Below are positions 26,562 through 35,435 of a stretch of 64,000 nt of DNA, one piece after another (the first letter of the stretch is position 1; the number at the start of each line of letters is the position of its first letter). The notes under the pieces were generated by a model that worked only from the letters and a program-made list of their open reading frames with translations, was not told the origin of the DNA and made no database searches. This DNA is from Pseudomonas sivasensis (GTDB taxonomy: Bacteria; Pseudomonadota; Gammaproteobacteria; Pseudomonadales; Pseudomonadaceae). The stretch lies in assembly GCF_013778505.1 (NCBI RefSeq), contig NZ_JAAOWU010000007.1, forward strand, positions 124,001-188,000. The letters are read 5' to 3'. The translations under genes and the position numbers were made by a program.

Positions 26562-26665
26562 AACCACCGCCAGTCAGGCTGAGAGGTTCTGTGCTTGAGC
26601 AAAGATAACTCTAGGGTTGTTTTTGTTCAGGCCAAGCCAAGGAGGCTGGGGTGCAAAGCAGGTGA

Positions 26666-27118
26666 TTGATCAAGGAGCTGCAAGAGGCTGGATGGGTACT
26701 GGATCGTGTCACGGGCAGTCATCATATTTTTATCGAATGGAGCGATGACTTTACCGCCACCGGCATTCAAATCCCCGATATTCCAGGCGCTGTCATCGCC
26801 GGGGACAGCTTTGAAGAGGCTTACAACGCTGCCGTGTAAGTCGCGCACATCCTGCTGCAGGAGATCGCTGCAGAGGGCGGGACGATTCCGATGCCAACGT
26901 CAGTCCCGAACCATCGCGCTCATGAGGACTATGCGGGGATGGGCTGGGGGATGCTGGCGTTGGACATCTCGCCTTATCTGGGCAAGACCGAGAAGGTCAA
27001 TGCGACCTTGCCCGGTTATGTCATCCGGCGAATCGACCGTTATGTGCGTCAGCACAAGGTCAAAAGCCGCTCGTCATTTCTGGCGGACGCGGCTCTGGAG
27101 AAGTTGGTGCGCTCTTAA
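26666..27118 (+). pseudogene. hicB: fused and interrupted hicA-hicB toxin-antitoxin remnant
   Basis: In one frame, LIKELQEAGWVLDRVTGSHHIF matches the N-terminus of HicA mRNA interferase including its catalytic His region, and continues without a break into HicB antitoxin sequence: IPDIPGAVIAGDSFEEAY, then DYAGMGWGMLALDISPYLGKTEKVNATLPGYVIRRIDRYV and a C-terminal RHH-like region SRSSFLADAA. A stop TAA at 26837-26839 lies where HicB should read on (AAV-stop-VAHIL), and TGA lies directly before the HicA part. So a deletion joined hicA to hicB and both are broken. An ATG at 26891 could restart a 75-residue HicB C-terminal fragment. Confidence 0.85.
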
Positions 27119-28311
27119 GCGGTTGCGACCGCCACCCGCCGGGACGCACTCAGGAACCGCAACAACGCCACCAGCGGGAATGCGCTGCCGACCAGCATCA
27201 CCCCGAGCCAGCCGCCGTGTTCATACACGCTGCTGGCAATCGCTGAGCCAAAGGCGCCGCCGATGAAGATGCTGGTCATGTACAGCGCGTTCAAACGGCT
27301 GCGGCTGTTGGCGTCGAGGGCGTAGATGGCGCGTTGGCCCAGGACCATGTTCATCTGCACGCAGAAGTCCAGGACCACACCGGTTACCGCCAGGCCGATC
27401 ACGCTGTACAGCGGATGCACGAACGCCGGCAGGAAGCTCAGCGCGGCGAACAGCATCGCCAGCAACGAAGCGCGGTGAGTGTGACCGGCATCCGCCAGGC
27501 GCCCGGCGATGGGCGCGGCGATGGCGCCCAAGGCACCGACCAGGGCGAACAGGGCGATTTCGCTCTGGCTCAGGCCGTGATTACGCGCCAGCTCCAGTGG
27601 CGCGGCGGTCCAGAACAGGCTGAAGGTGGCAAACATGCAGCCTTGGTAAAACGCGCGCTGGCGCAGCACTGGCTGGCGACGCAACAAGGTGCCCAGCGAA
27701 CCCAGCAATTGGCCATATGTGGCGCTGTGGTCGGGTTGGCGCTTGGGGATGGTCAGCATCAGCACCACGCTGATAAACGCCATCAACCCCGCCGCCGCCA
27801 TGAACATCGCACGCCAGCCGAAGTGGTCCGCCACCACGCTGGAGACCGGCCGTGCCAGCAGGATGCCCAGCAACAAACCGCCCATGATGCTACCGACCAC
27901 ACGGCCACGGGACTCGGCAGGCGCCAGGTGCGCGGCCAGCGGGATCAGGATCTGCACCGATACAGAACTGAATCCGATCAGCAGCGACACCAGCAAGAAC
28001 AGGTTCGGCTGTGCGGTGAACGCTGCGCCCAGTAGGCTGGCGATGGCCACCACGGTGGTGAGGATCATCAGCTTGCGGTTTTCCAGCAGGTCGCCCAACG
28101 GCACCAGGAAGAAGAGTCCCAGGGCATAACCGATTTGCGTCAGGGACACGATCAGGCTGGCCATGGCCGGCGTAAGGCCGATGTCCGGGGCGATCAGTTC
28201 AATGATCGGTTGCGCGTAGTAAATGTTGGCAACGATGGCGCCGCAGCAGAACGCAAACAGCATCACCATCCCGCGGGTCATGGTGCTTGTAGTGTGGGGA
28301 GTAGCGTTCAT
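27115..28311 (-). CDS. major facilitator superfamily transporter
   Basis: The 398-residue inner-membrane protein has 12 predicted transmembrane segments and MFS signatures: FLVPLGDLLENRKLMI after TM2 (motif A) and APIAGRLADAGHTHR in the second half. Family members of this type (drug:H+ antiporter-like) export small molecules. ATG at 28311 (MNATPHTTS) is preferred over an upstream start at 28359. Its 3' end overlaps the hicB relic by 4 bp in convergent orientation. Substrate is unknown. A GTGATATCAC palindrome at 28387-28396 lies in the upstream region. Confidence 0.87.
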   Translation of the reverse strand: MNATPHTTSTMTRGMVMLFAFCCGAIVANIYYAQPIIELIAPDIGLTPAMASLIVSLTQIGYALGLFFLVPLGDLLENRKLMILTTVVAIASLLGAAFTAQPNLFLLVSLLIGFSSVSVQILIPLAAHLAPAESRGRVVGSIMGGLLLGILLARPVSSVVADHFGWRAMFMAAAGLMAFISVVLMLTIPKRQPDHSATYGQLLGSLGTLLRRQPVLRQRAFYQGCMFATFSLFWTAAPLELARNHGLSQSEIALFALVGALGAIAAPIAGRLADAGHTHRASLLAMLFAALSFLPAFVHPLYSVIGLAVTGVVLDFCVQMNMVLGQRAIYALDANSRSRLNALYMTSIFIGGAFGSAIASSVYEHGGWLGVMLVGSAFPLVALLRFLSASRRVAVATA

Positions 28312-28386
28312 GGTGTTCTCATAAAAGCGGAGGAAGATGGCGAGCGAGAGTAAAGCCAAGGCGTACGCACGAGTAGGGCGCTCGTG

Positions 28387-28396
28387 GTGATATCAC
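28387..28396. promoter_or_regulatory. palindrome upstream of the MFS gene
   Basis: GTGATATCAC is a perfect 10-bp palindrome 76 bp before the transporter start. No matching regulator gene is adjacent. Confidence 0.25.
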
Positions 28397-28472
28397 TTAT
28401 GCTGGCTGATGATACATTCAGAAACAACTAAGGTGGTGTGACACTACCGATGCAACGGCCATACAGACAGCC

Positions 28473-28568
28473 AAATGTGGGAGGGGGCTTGCCCCCGATG
28501 GCGGAGTGTCAGTCACTGGGTGTAGTGGCTGACACGCTGCTATCGGGAGCAAGCCCCCTCCCACATTT
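28473..28568. repeat. REPIN, inward-facing
   Basis: AATGTGGGAGGGGGCTTGC... at the left and ...GCAAGCCCCCTCCCACATT at the right form a near-perfect inverted pair with about 48 bp between; the inner TGTCAGTCAC/GTGGCTGACA bases are also inverted. Confidence 0.93.
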
Positions 28569-28585
28569 TTTACCGCGTTTCTTAG

Positions 28586-29590
28586 TTATTGACCGGAGTA
28601 GATCTGGTCGAAGATGCCACCGTCATTGAAGTGGGTCTTCTGTACGGTGCGCCAGTCACCAAAGGTCTTCTCCACCGACAGGAAGTCGACTTTCGGGAAG
28701 CGGTCGGTGTACTTGGCCAGGACTTTTGGATCACGCGGGCGCAGGTAGTTGTTGGCGGCGATTTCCTGGCCTTCCGGCGACCACAGGTACTTCAGGTAGT
28801 CTTCGGCGGCCACGCGGGTGCCTTTCTTCTCGACCACTTTGTCGACCACCGACACCGGCGGCTCGGCTTCAGCGGAAACGCTTGGGTAGATCACTTCAAA
28901 CTGATCACGGCCGAATTCACGGGCGATCATTTCGGCTTCGTTCTCAAAGGTCACCAGCACGTCGCCGATCTGGTTGGTCATGAACGTGGTGGTCGCTGCA
29001 CGGCCACCGGTGTCGAGCACAGGCGCTTGCTTGAACAGCTTGCCGACGAAGGTTTTCGCCTTTTCTTCATCGCCGCCGTTCTTGAGCACATAACCCCAGG
29101 CCGACAGGTAGGTGTAGCGGCCGTTACCCGAGGTTTTCGGGTTAGGCACGATCACTTGCACGCCATCCTTGAGCAGGTCCGGCCAGTCTTTCAGCGCCTT
29201 GGGGTTGCCCTTGCGCACGATAAACACGGTGGCGGAGGTGAACGGCGCGCTGTTGTTGGGCAGGCGCGTGACCCAGTTGTCTGGCACCAGTTTGCCGTTG
29301 TCGGCAAGGGCGTTGATGTCGGTGGCCATGTTCATGGTGATCACGTCAGCGGGCAGACCGTCGATCACCGAACGCGCTTGTTTGCTGGAACCGCCGAAGG
29401 ACATTTGCAGGGTCAGCTTGTCGTTCGGGTGCTCGGCTTCCCAATGCTTCTGGAAGGCGGCGTTGTAGTCCTTGTAGAAATCGCGCATTACGTCATAGGA
29501 GACGTTGAGCAGTGTGACCGGTGCGGCGTGCACGGCGCCCGCCAGGGCAAGACCGGCGGCCAGGAGAGAGGCGCTAACGAGTTTTTTCAC
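28586..29590 (-). CDS. sbp: sulfate-binding periplasmic protein
   Basis: The 334-residue precursor has a signal peptide ending VHA and the sulfate-binding family sequence: LLNVSYDVMRDFYKDYN (mature start), MSFGGSSKQARSVIDG with the anion-binding SGG/S region, and VIVPNPKTSGNGRYTYLSAWGY. It delivers sulfate (or thiosulfate) to a CysTWA ABC transporter; those genes are not in this window, so it is an orphan receptor here. Start is GTG at 29590 with AAGGAATGAGCA before it. A hairpin (29635-29664) lies in its 5' region. Confidence 0.93.
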   Translation of the reverse strand: MKKLVSASLLAAGLALAGAVHAAPVTLLNVSYDVMRDFYKDYNAAFQKHWEAEHPNDKLTLQMSFGGSSKQARSVIDGLPADVITMNMATDINALADNGKLVPDNWVTRLPNNSAPFTSATVFIVRKGNPKALKDWPDLLKDGVQVIVPNPKTSGNGRYTYLSAWGYVLKNGGDEEKAKTFVGKLFKQAPVLDTGGRAATTTFMTNQIGDVLVTFENEAEMIAREFGRDQFEVIYPSVSAEAEPPVSVVDKVVEKKGTRVAAEDYLKYLWSPEGQEIAANNYLRPRDPKVLAKYTDRFPKVDFLSVEKTFGDWRTVQKTHFNDGGIFDQIYSGQ

Positions 29591-29634
29591 TGCTCATTCC
29601 TTGTTGTTCGGGAGAAGGGGTAAGGCCATTTGCC

Positions 29635-29664
29635 AGCGACTATAGCCGGGGCGCCATAGTCGCT
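29635..29664. other. inverted repeat in the sbp 5' region
   Basis: AGCGACTAT at 29635-29643 and ATAGTCGCT at 29656-29664 are perfect inverted copies with a 12-nt G+C-rich centre. No T-run follows on either strand, so an operator or leader hairpin fits better than a terminator. Confidence 0.45.
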
Positions 29665-29686
29665 TAAAGATTAAAAAGAACTTTGC

Positions 29687-30511
29687 TTATTCCACTTTCT
29701 TGAAAAGATTACTGCCGCAGCGCGAGCAGAACGCCGCATTGGGCTCGTGGCTGTTTTTCTTGCACACGGGGCAGTCGGTTTGCAGCTGTTCACCGCGCAT
29801 GGCACTGGCCAGCTCCGCGGTAAAAATGCCCGTGGGCACTGCGATGATCGAGTAACCGGTGATCATCACCAGTGACGAAATCACTTGGCCCAGCGGCGTC
29901 TTCGGAACGATATCGCCAAAGCCCACGGTGGTCAGCGTGACGATGGCCCAATAGATGCCTTTTGGAATGCTGGTAAACCCGTGTTCCGGGCCTTCGATCA
30001 CGTACATCAAGGTGCCGAACACCGTCACCAAGGTGCATACGCTCACCAGGAACACCACGATCTTCTGCTTGCTGCCGCGCAACGCCGCCATCAGGTAGTT
30101 GGCTTGCTTGAGGTACGGGCTGAGCTTGAGCACGCGGAAAATCCGCAGCATGCGGATGATGCGGATGATCAGCAGGTACTGCGCATCGCTGTAATACAGC
30201 GCAAGGATGCCGGGCACGATGGCGAGCAAATCCACCAGCCCGTAAAAACTGAAGGCATAGCGCAACGGCTTGGGCGAGCAGTACAGGCGCAGCCCGTACT
30301 CGATCAGGAAGATGACGGTGAAGCCCCACTCGATATACGCCAGCACATTGGCGTAGTTCTGGTGGATCTGGTCGATGCTGTCGAGCATCACGATCACCAG
30401 GCTGGCGAGGATGATCAGCAACAAGATGCCGTCAAAGCGCCGCCCGGCGACGGTGTCGCTCTGAAAAACCATGACGTAGAGCCGCTGGCGCCAGTCGTTG
30501 TTGCTGTCCAT
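29687..30511 (-). CDS. voltage-gated-type potassium channel (ion transporter) with zinc ribbon tail
   Basis: The 274-residue protein has six transmembrane segments with an S4-like IIRIIRMLRIFRVLKL, a pore helix and filter TLTTVGFGDIVPKT, and a C-terminal cytoplasmic tail containing two Cys pairs, CPVC and CSRCG, as in a zinc ribbon. This matches the Kch/KvAP-like ion transporter family found in pseudomonads. The filter sequence GFGD is a variant of GYGD and is K+-compatible. ATG at 30511 is the family-like start. Neighbours are sbp and a urea channel, with no obvious functional link. Confidence 0.9.
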   Translation of the reverse strand: MDSNNDWRQRLYVMVFQSDTVAGRRFDGILLLIILASLVIVMLDSIDQIHQNYANVLAYIEWGFTVIFLIEYGLRLYCSPKPLRYAFSFYGLVDLLAIVPGILALYYSDAQYLLIIRIIRMLRIFRVLKLSPYLKQANYLMAALRGSKQKIVVFLVSVCTLVTVFGTLMYVIEGPEHGFTSIPKGIYWAIVTLTTVGFGDIVPKTPLGQVISSLVMITGYSIIAVPTGIFTAELASAMRGEQLQTDCPVCKKNSHEPNAAFCSRCGSNLFKKVE

Positions 30512-30542
30512 AAGTCCCGCCCGAATCGAAGATCGAGCAAGC

Positions 30543-31418
30543 CTAGGGGGATTCGAAGGGGCTGTCCATGCGCGGTTTCTGCACGATTCGGCGACCGGCG
30601 CGTACCAGCCAGCAGGCGAGGATAAACGGCGCGGTGAGCGCGGGCAGGTGCAGGGCGGCAAAGCCCGGTGTCAGAAGGATCGCCAGCAGGATGCCGAGCA
30701 GCGGCAGCCAGGCTTGGCGACGCGCTTGGCTCATGGCCAGGGCCGCGAGGGCCGGGTTGTAGCTGTGCAGGCCGAGGAGGGCGCCGGTGCTGTCCTCCAG
30801 CATGACGCCGATCAGCACGCCGGCGCTGGCGCCGATCAAGGCCCAGATGGCCGCGCGTCGGTTGGCGAGCCACAGGCCAAGTGCAATCAAGGCGCCGGCC
30901 ACGGGCTGATCCAGCAGCATGATTTGCGCCAGTCCAGTGAAGGGCGCGCTGAACCAAACCAGGGCGTCCGGCGCGCCCAGGGCGAAGGTGTTTGGCGCCG
31001 CAGTGCCCAGCAGCAGCCAACCCAGCATGACAAACGGCGCGGTGTAGGCAGGCAAGTCATCCGGTTGCGTCGCGTGCTTGAGCCATTGCCGCGTGAGAAT
31101 CGCACTCAAGCCGCCACACGCCAGGATCAGCGGCGGCAACAAGGCAGACCACGCGAAATGCTCGCTGATCAACAAGCCCAGCAACACGCCGTTGTAGCTA
31201 TATAAGCCAGCTTGGCGTTCAGCTTTGGGATAACCCCGGCGCTGGGCCGTGAGCAACCCGGCCACGCCACCCAGCAGTGCACCGCCGAGCAAGGCCGGAG
31301 CGCCGATCAGGATGGCCAGTAGGCACAGCAAGCCGCACAGCGGCTGGCGTTGTAGGAAGATTTGGCTGAAGCCGTTGAGCAGCGCTTCGGCCCAGTCGGG
31401 GCAGGTCTGGTTGTGCAT
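30543..31418 (-). CDS. urea transporter (UT family)
   Basis: The 291-residue membrane protein has the duplicated urea-channel fold. Each half has a proline-rich filter segment: DDLPAYTAPFVMLGW (about 122-136) and LHLPALTAPFILACW (about 257-271). The YSYNGVLLGL and HSYNPALAALA segments are also typical. It conducts urea passively across the inner membrane; no urease genes are adjacent. Stop lies 32 bp before the channel gene start, so the two may be co-transcribed. Confidence 0.92.
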   Translation of the reverse strand: MHNQTCPDWAEALLNGFSQIFLQRQPLCGLLCLLAILIGAPALLGGALLGGVAGLLTAQRRGYPKAERQAGLYSYNGVLLGLLISEHFAWSALLPPLILACGGLSAILTRQWLKHATQPDDLPAYTAPFVMLGWLLLGTAAPNTFALGAPDALVWFSAPFTGLAQIMLLDQPVAGALIALGLWLANRRAAIWALIGASAGVLIGVMLEDSTGALLGLHSYNPALAALAMSQARRQAWLPLLGILLAILLTPGFAALHLPALTAPFILACWLVRAGRRIVQKPRMDSPFESP

Positions 31419-31445
31419 GATGGGGATTCAGTGAGACCGAGTTGT

Positions 31446-31543
31446 CCCCATCGAGGGCAAGCCCCCTCCCACACTTGATTGGGTTCACACCGTTAGATGT
31501 GTGAATGCAGTCCAATGTGGGAGGGGGCTTGCCCCCGATGGGG
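31446..31543. repeat. REP doublet, outward-facing
   Basis: Here the order is reversed: CCCCATCGAGGGCAAGCC...CTCCCACAC comes first (31446-31473) and TGTGGGAGG...GATGGGG second (31516-31543). The C-rich ends face each other across 42 bp, the opposite arrangement to the 12930 copy. Confidence 0.88.
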
Positions 31544-31555
31544 CCTCTACAGGCG

Positions 31556-32971
31556 CTAGATCAGCGTCTCTATACGCAAAGAGTTGGTCGACCCCGGCTG
31601 CCCGAACGGCACCCCCGCCGTAATCACCAACGTATCCCCGCGCTGCGCCATGCCCTGAGCCTGGGCAATCTCCAGTGCCGTGGAACACACCTCATCCACC
31701 TGGCGCAGCCGATCATTGACCACCGAGTGCACGCCCCACGCCACGCTCAGCCGTCGCGCCGTGGACAGGTTCGGCGTGAGGTTAAGAATCGGCGCCACGG
31801 GCCGTTCCCGTGCAGCGCGCAGGCTGGAGCTGCCGGATTCGCTGTAGTTCACCAGCACCGCCACCGGCAGGATGCTGCTGATACGACGGATCGCGCAGCT
31901 GATGGCGTCCGACACGGTGGCATCGGCTTTGGGCCGGCTGACGTCCAGTTGCGCCTGGTAATCCGGACCGTTTTCCACTTGGCGGATGATCTTGCTCATC
32001 ATCTGCACGGCTTCCAGCGGGTACTCACCCGATGCGGTTTCTGCCGACAGCATCACCGCATCCGCGCCCTCGGCCACGGCGTTGGCCACATCGGTGACTT
32101 CGGCACGGGTGGGCGCCGGTGAGAAACGCATGGATTCGAGCATCTGCGTGGCGACCACCACCGGTTTACCCAACTGACGGCAGGTGCTGATGATGTCCTT
32201 CTGGATCTGCGGCACGCTCTCGGCCGGTACTTCCACACCCAGGTCGCCTCTGGCCACCATGATCGCGTCGCTCAGTTCGGCGATTTCCCGCAGGCGCTGG
32301 ACGGCCGACGGCTTCTCGATCTTGGCCATCAGGAAGGCTTTGTCACCGATCAGCTCGCGGGCTTCGCGGATGTCTTCCGGGCGTTGCACGAACGACAACG
32401 CCACCCAGTCCACGCCCAGCTCCAGGCCGAAGCTCAGGTCGCGGCGGTCCTTGGCGGTCAGAGGGCTCAGTTCCAACAGCGCTTGTGGCACGTTCACGCC
32501 CTTGCGGTCGGAAAGCTCACCGCCATTGAGCACGGTGGTATCAATGGCATCGGTGTGCTTGGTGATCACCCGCAGGCGCAGCTTGCCGTCGTCCAGTAGC
32601 AGGTCCATGCCCGGCTCCAGCGCTGCAATGATTTCCGGGTGGGGCAGGTTGACCCGGCGTTGGTCGCCCGGGGTCTCATCCAGGTCCAGGCGCAGGGCCT
32701 GGCCGCGCACCAATTGCACCTTGCCTTCGGCGAAACGCCCGACTCGCAGCTTCGGCCCTTGCAGGTCCATCAGGATGCCCAGCGGGTAGTTGAGCTGGCG
32801 CTCCACCTGGCGAATCCATTGGTAGCGCTGGGCGTGATCGGCGTGGTCACCGTGGCTGAAGTTGAGGCGGAAGATATTCACCCCGGCTTCTACCAGTTCG
32901 AGGATGTCATCGATCCCGTCGGTGGCCGGGCCCAGGGTGGCGAGGATCTTGACCTTCTTGTCAGGCGTCAT
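31556..32971 (-). CDS. pykF: pyruvate kinase
   Basis: The 471-residue enzyme converts phosphoenolpyruvate and ADP to pyruvate and ATP. The catalytic Lys signature is FLMAKIEKPSAV (about 218-229), and MVARGDLGVEVP follows; the TIM barrel begins KVKILATLGPATDG and the C-terminal allosteric domain ends NSLRIETLI. It overlaps the glycerate kinase gene by 11 nt and would finish the glyoxylate-to-pyruvate route, an arrangement also known in P. aeruginosa (PA1498-PA1502). A second pyruvate kinase probably exists elsewhere. Confidence 0.93.
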   Translation of the reverse strand: MTPDKKVKILATLGPATDGIDDILELVEAGVNIFRLNFSHGDHADHAQRYQWIRQVERQLNYPLGILMDLQGPKLRVGRFAEGKVQLVRGQALRLDLDETPGDQRRVNLPHPEIIAALEPGMDLLLDDGKLRLRVITKHTDAIDTTVLNGGELSDRKGVNVPQALLELSPLTAKDRRDLSFGLELGVDWVALSFVQRPEDIREARELIGDKAFLMAKIEKPSAVQRLREIAELSDAIMVARGDLGVEVPAESVPQIQKDIISTCRQLGKPVVVATQMLESMRFSPAPTRAEVTDVANAVAEGADAVMLSAETASGEYPLEAVQMMSKIIRQVENGPDYQAQLDVSRPKADATVSDAISCAIRRISSILPVAVLVNYSESGSSSLRAARERPVAPILNLTPNLSTARRLSVAWGVHSVVNDRLRQVDEVCSTALEIAQAQGMAQRGDTLVITAGVPFGQPGSTNSLRIETLI

Positions 32972-34241
32972 GTGCAGTGCTCTCAAGGATCAGGATGGCG
33001 CGGAAGTCGTTGACGTTGGTGCGGGTTGGCTCGGTGACGATCAAGTCGTCGAGCGCCGCGAAATAGCCGTAGCCGTTGTTGTTATCCAACTCATCGCTGG
33101 CGCTCAGGCCCAAGGCTTCGGCGCGGCGGTAGCTGCAGGGCGTCATGATTGCGCCGGCGTTGTCTTCCGAACCGTCGATGCCGTCGGTGTCGCCCGCCAG
33201 TGCGTACACGCCGGGCAGGCCTTTGAGGCTGTCGGTCAGGCTCAGCAGAAATTCCGCATTGCGCCCGCCCCGGCCATTGCCGCGCACTGTGACGGTGGTT
33301 TCACCGCCGGACAGGATCACGCACGGCGCTGCCAACGGTTGGCCGTGCTGCACGATCTGCCGGGCAATGCCCGCATGCACTTTGGCCACGTCCCGCGCTT
33401 CACCTTCCAGATCGCCGAGGATCAGCGGGCTGAAACCGGCCTGGCGTACTTTTACGGCCACGGCTTCCAGGGATTGCTGGGGGCGGGCGATCAATTGGAA
33501 GTGGCTGCGGGCGAGGATCGGATCGCCGGGTTTGACGGTTTCCGAGGCCGGGTTTTGCAGCCAGCTGCGCACGGAGGCGGGTGCGTCGATCCCGTAACGC
33601 TTGAGAATCGCCAGGGCTTGTTGCGAGGTGCTCGGGTCGCCGACGGTAGGGCCGGAGGCAATCACCGTGGCTTGGTCGCCCGGCACGTCGGAGATGGCGT
33701 AGGTGTACACCGTTGCCGGCCATGCGGCCTTGGCCAACCGACCGCCCTTGATTGCCGAGAGGTGCTTGCGCACGCAGTTCATCTCGCCAATGGTCGCGCC
33801 GGATTTAAGCAACGCCTTATTGATGGTTTGTTTGTCCGCCAGGGTGATGCCTTCGGCGGGCAGGGCCAGCAATGCAGAGCCGCCGCCGGAGAGCAGGAAG
33901 ATCACGCGGTCGTCTTCGCCGAGGTTGCTGATCAACTCCAGCACGCGCTTGGCCACGGCCAGGCCGGCAGCATCGGGGACGGGGTGGGCGGCTTCAACCA
34001 CTTCGATTTTTTTGCACGGTGCGCCATGGCCGTAGCGGGTGACCACCAGACCAGTGACCTCGCCGTGCCAGCAGTTTTCGACGACGAGTGCCATGGCGGC
34101 GGCGGCCTTGCCGGCGCCGATCACGATCACGCGGCCGGTGCGGTCGGCGGGCAGAAAGGGTTCAAGGACTTGCCGGGGGTGGGCGGCGTCGATGGCTGTG
34201 GCAAACAGCTCGCGAAGCAGGTGTTGCGGATCGACCGACAT
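32961..34241 (-). CDS. ttuD: glycerate 2-kinase (TtuD/MOFRL family)
   Basis: The 426-residue protein is a MOFRL-family glycerate kinase that makes 2-phosphoglycerate; older annotation calls it hydroxypyruvate reductase TtuD. Motifs are VIVIGAGKAAAAMA (about 38-51), FLLSGGGSALLALP (about 113-126), VIASGPTVGDPST and the C-terminal MOFRL motif near GGRNAEFLLSL and ALAGDTDGIDGSEDNAGA. ATG has GGGAGCCC about 10 nt upstream. It is coupled to pyk by an 11-nt overlap. A REPIN separates it from glxR. Confidence 0.9.
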   Translation of the reverse strand: MSVDPQHLLRELFATAIDAAHPRQVLEPFLPADRTGRVIVIGAGKAAAAMALVVENCWHGEVTGLVVTRYGHGAPCKKIEVVEAAHPVPDAAGLAVAKRVLELISNLGEDDRVIFLLSGGGSALLALPAEGITLADKQTINKALLKSGATIGEMNCVRKHLSAIKGGRLAKAAWPATVYTYAISDVPGDQATVIASGPTVGDPSTSQQALAILKRYGIDAPASVRSWLQNPASETVKPGDPILARSHFQLIARPQQSLEAVAVKVRQAGFSPLILGDLEGEARDVAKVHAGIARQIVQHGQPLAAPCVILSGGETTVTVRGNGRGGRNAEFLLSLTDSLKGLPGVYALAGDTDGIDGSEDNAGAIMTPCSYRRAEALGLSASDELDNNNGYGYFAALDDLIVTEPTRTNVNDFRAILILESTAHDA

Positions 34242-34305
34242 AAGCGGGCTCCCGGGGATTTTTGTTATTAGAGGTGCAGCAATTTCAGATTTGGAATGCG
34301 ATCAA

Positions 34306-34397
34306 GTGTGGGAGGGGGCTTGCCCCCGATAGCGGTGTGTCAGACGTAGATGATTGGGCTGAAACACTGTCCTCAGGGGCAAGCCCCCTCCCACATT
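34306..34397. repeat. REPIN, inward-facing
   Basis: GTGTGGGAGGGGGCTTGC is followed, about 50 bp later, by GCAAGCCCCCTCCCACAT in inverted orientation. It lies inside the glyoxylate operon between ttuD and glxR. Confidence 0.93.
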
Positions 34398-34418
34398 CAA
34401 GGTGTTTCCACTGGCGGG

Positions 34419-35309
34419 TTACTTATCGCGAATCGAGAAATTCGCCATATGCTCCAGCCCCTTGATCAGCGCCGAGTGATCCCAGTTGCCGCCACCAATT
34501 GCCGTGCACGTACTGAACACCTGCTGGGTACCGGCAGTGTTCGGCAGGTTGATCCCCAACTCCTTGGCTCCGGCCAGGGCCAGGTTCAGGTCTTTCTGGT
34601 GCAGGTTGATGCGGAAGCCAGGATCGAAGGTGCCCTTGATCATGCGTTCGCCGTGCACTTCCAGAATCTTCGACGAGGCAAATCCACCCATCAGTGCTTC
34701 ACGCACCTTGGCCGGGTCGGCGCCGTTTTTCGAGGCAAACAGCAGCGCTTCGGCCACCGCCTGGATGTTCAGCGCAACGATGATCTGATTGGCCACTTTG
34801 GCCGTCTGGCCATCGCCATTGCCGCCGACCAGCGTGATGTTCTTGCCCATGCTCTGGAACAGCGGCAGGGCACGTTCGAAGGTCTGGGGCTCGCCGCCGA
34901 CCATGATGCTCAGGGTGCCGGCCTTGGCGCCGACCTCACCGCCGGACACCGGTGCATCGAGGTACTGTGCACCGGTCTCGTTGATTTTCGCTGCGAATGC
35001 CTTGGTGGCAGTGGGCGAGATCGAACTCATGTCGATCACAACCTTGTTCGGCGACAAGCCAGCGGCGACGCCGTCGGCGCGGAACAGCACGTCATCGACC
35101 TGCGGGGTGTCGGGCACCATGACGATGATGAATTCGGCTTCCTGGGCGACTTGCTGCGGATTGGCCAGGGCCACTGCGCCGGCGTTGATCAGCTCGGCCG
35201 GCGCCTTGCCGTGGTGCTCGGAAAGAAACAGTTGGTGACCTGCTTTCTGCAGGTTCGCGGCCATGGGTTGGCCCATGATGCCGGTGCCGATAAATCCGAT
35301 TTTAGCCAT
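34419..35309 (-). CDS. glxR: tartronate semialdehyde reductase GlxR
   Basis: This 296-residue NAD(P)H-dependent enzyme reduces tartronate semialdehyde to glycerate. It shows the beta-hydroxyacid dehydrogenase family layout: Rossmann GFIGTGIMGQPMAANL, the substrate motif DAPVSGGEVGAKAGTLSIM (about 118-136), and the catalytic Lys in GDGQTAKVANQ (about residue 171). It lies between REPINs in the glyoxylate gene set, and the upstream AGAGGA supports the start. Confidence 0.94.
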   Translation of the reverse strand: MAKIGFIGTGIMGQPMAANLQKAGHQLFLSEHHGKAPAELINAGAVALANPQQVAQEAEFIIVMVPDTPQVDDVLFRADGVAAGLSPNKVVIDMSSISPTATKAFAAKINETGAQYLDAPVSGGEVGAKAGTLSIMVGGEPQTFERALPLFQSMGKNITLVGGNGDGQTAKVANQIIVALNIQAVAEALLFASKNGADPAKVREALMGGFASSKILEVHGERMIKGTFDPGFRINLHQKDLNLALAGAKELGINLPNTAGTQQVFSTCTAIGGGNWDHSALIKGLEHMANFSIRDK

Positions 35310-35327
35310 GGTGAAATCCTCTTCTTA

Positions 35328-35415
35328 TGTGGGAGGGGGCTTGCCCCCGATGGCGGTGTGTCAGGCAAAACATTGCTGACTGACCCGCCGCTATCGGGGG
35401 CAAGCCCCCTCCCAC
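35328..35415. repeat. REPIN, inward-facing
   Basis: TGTGGGAGGGGGCTTGCC and GGCAAGCCCCCTCCCACA form the ends. It sits 20-odd bp upstream of glxR, in the short gap to hyi, close to the glxR ribosome binding site. Confidence 0.93.
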
Positions 35416-35435
35416 AGGGTTTTGTGTGGTGTCTG

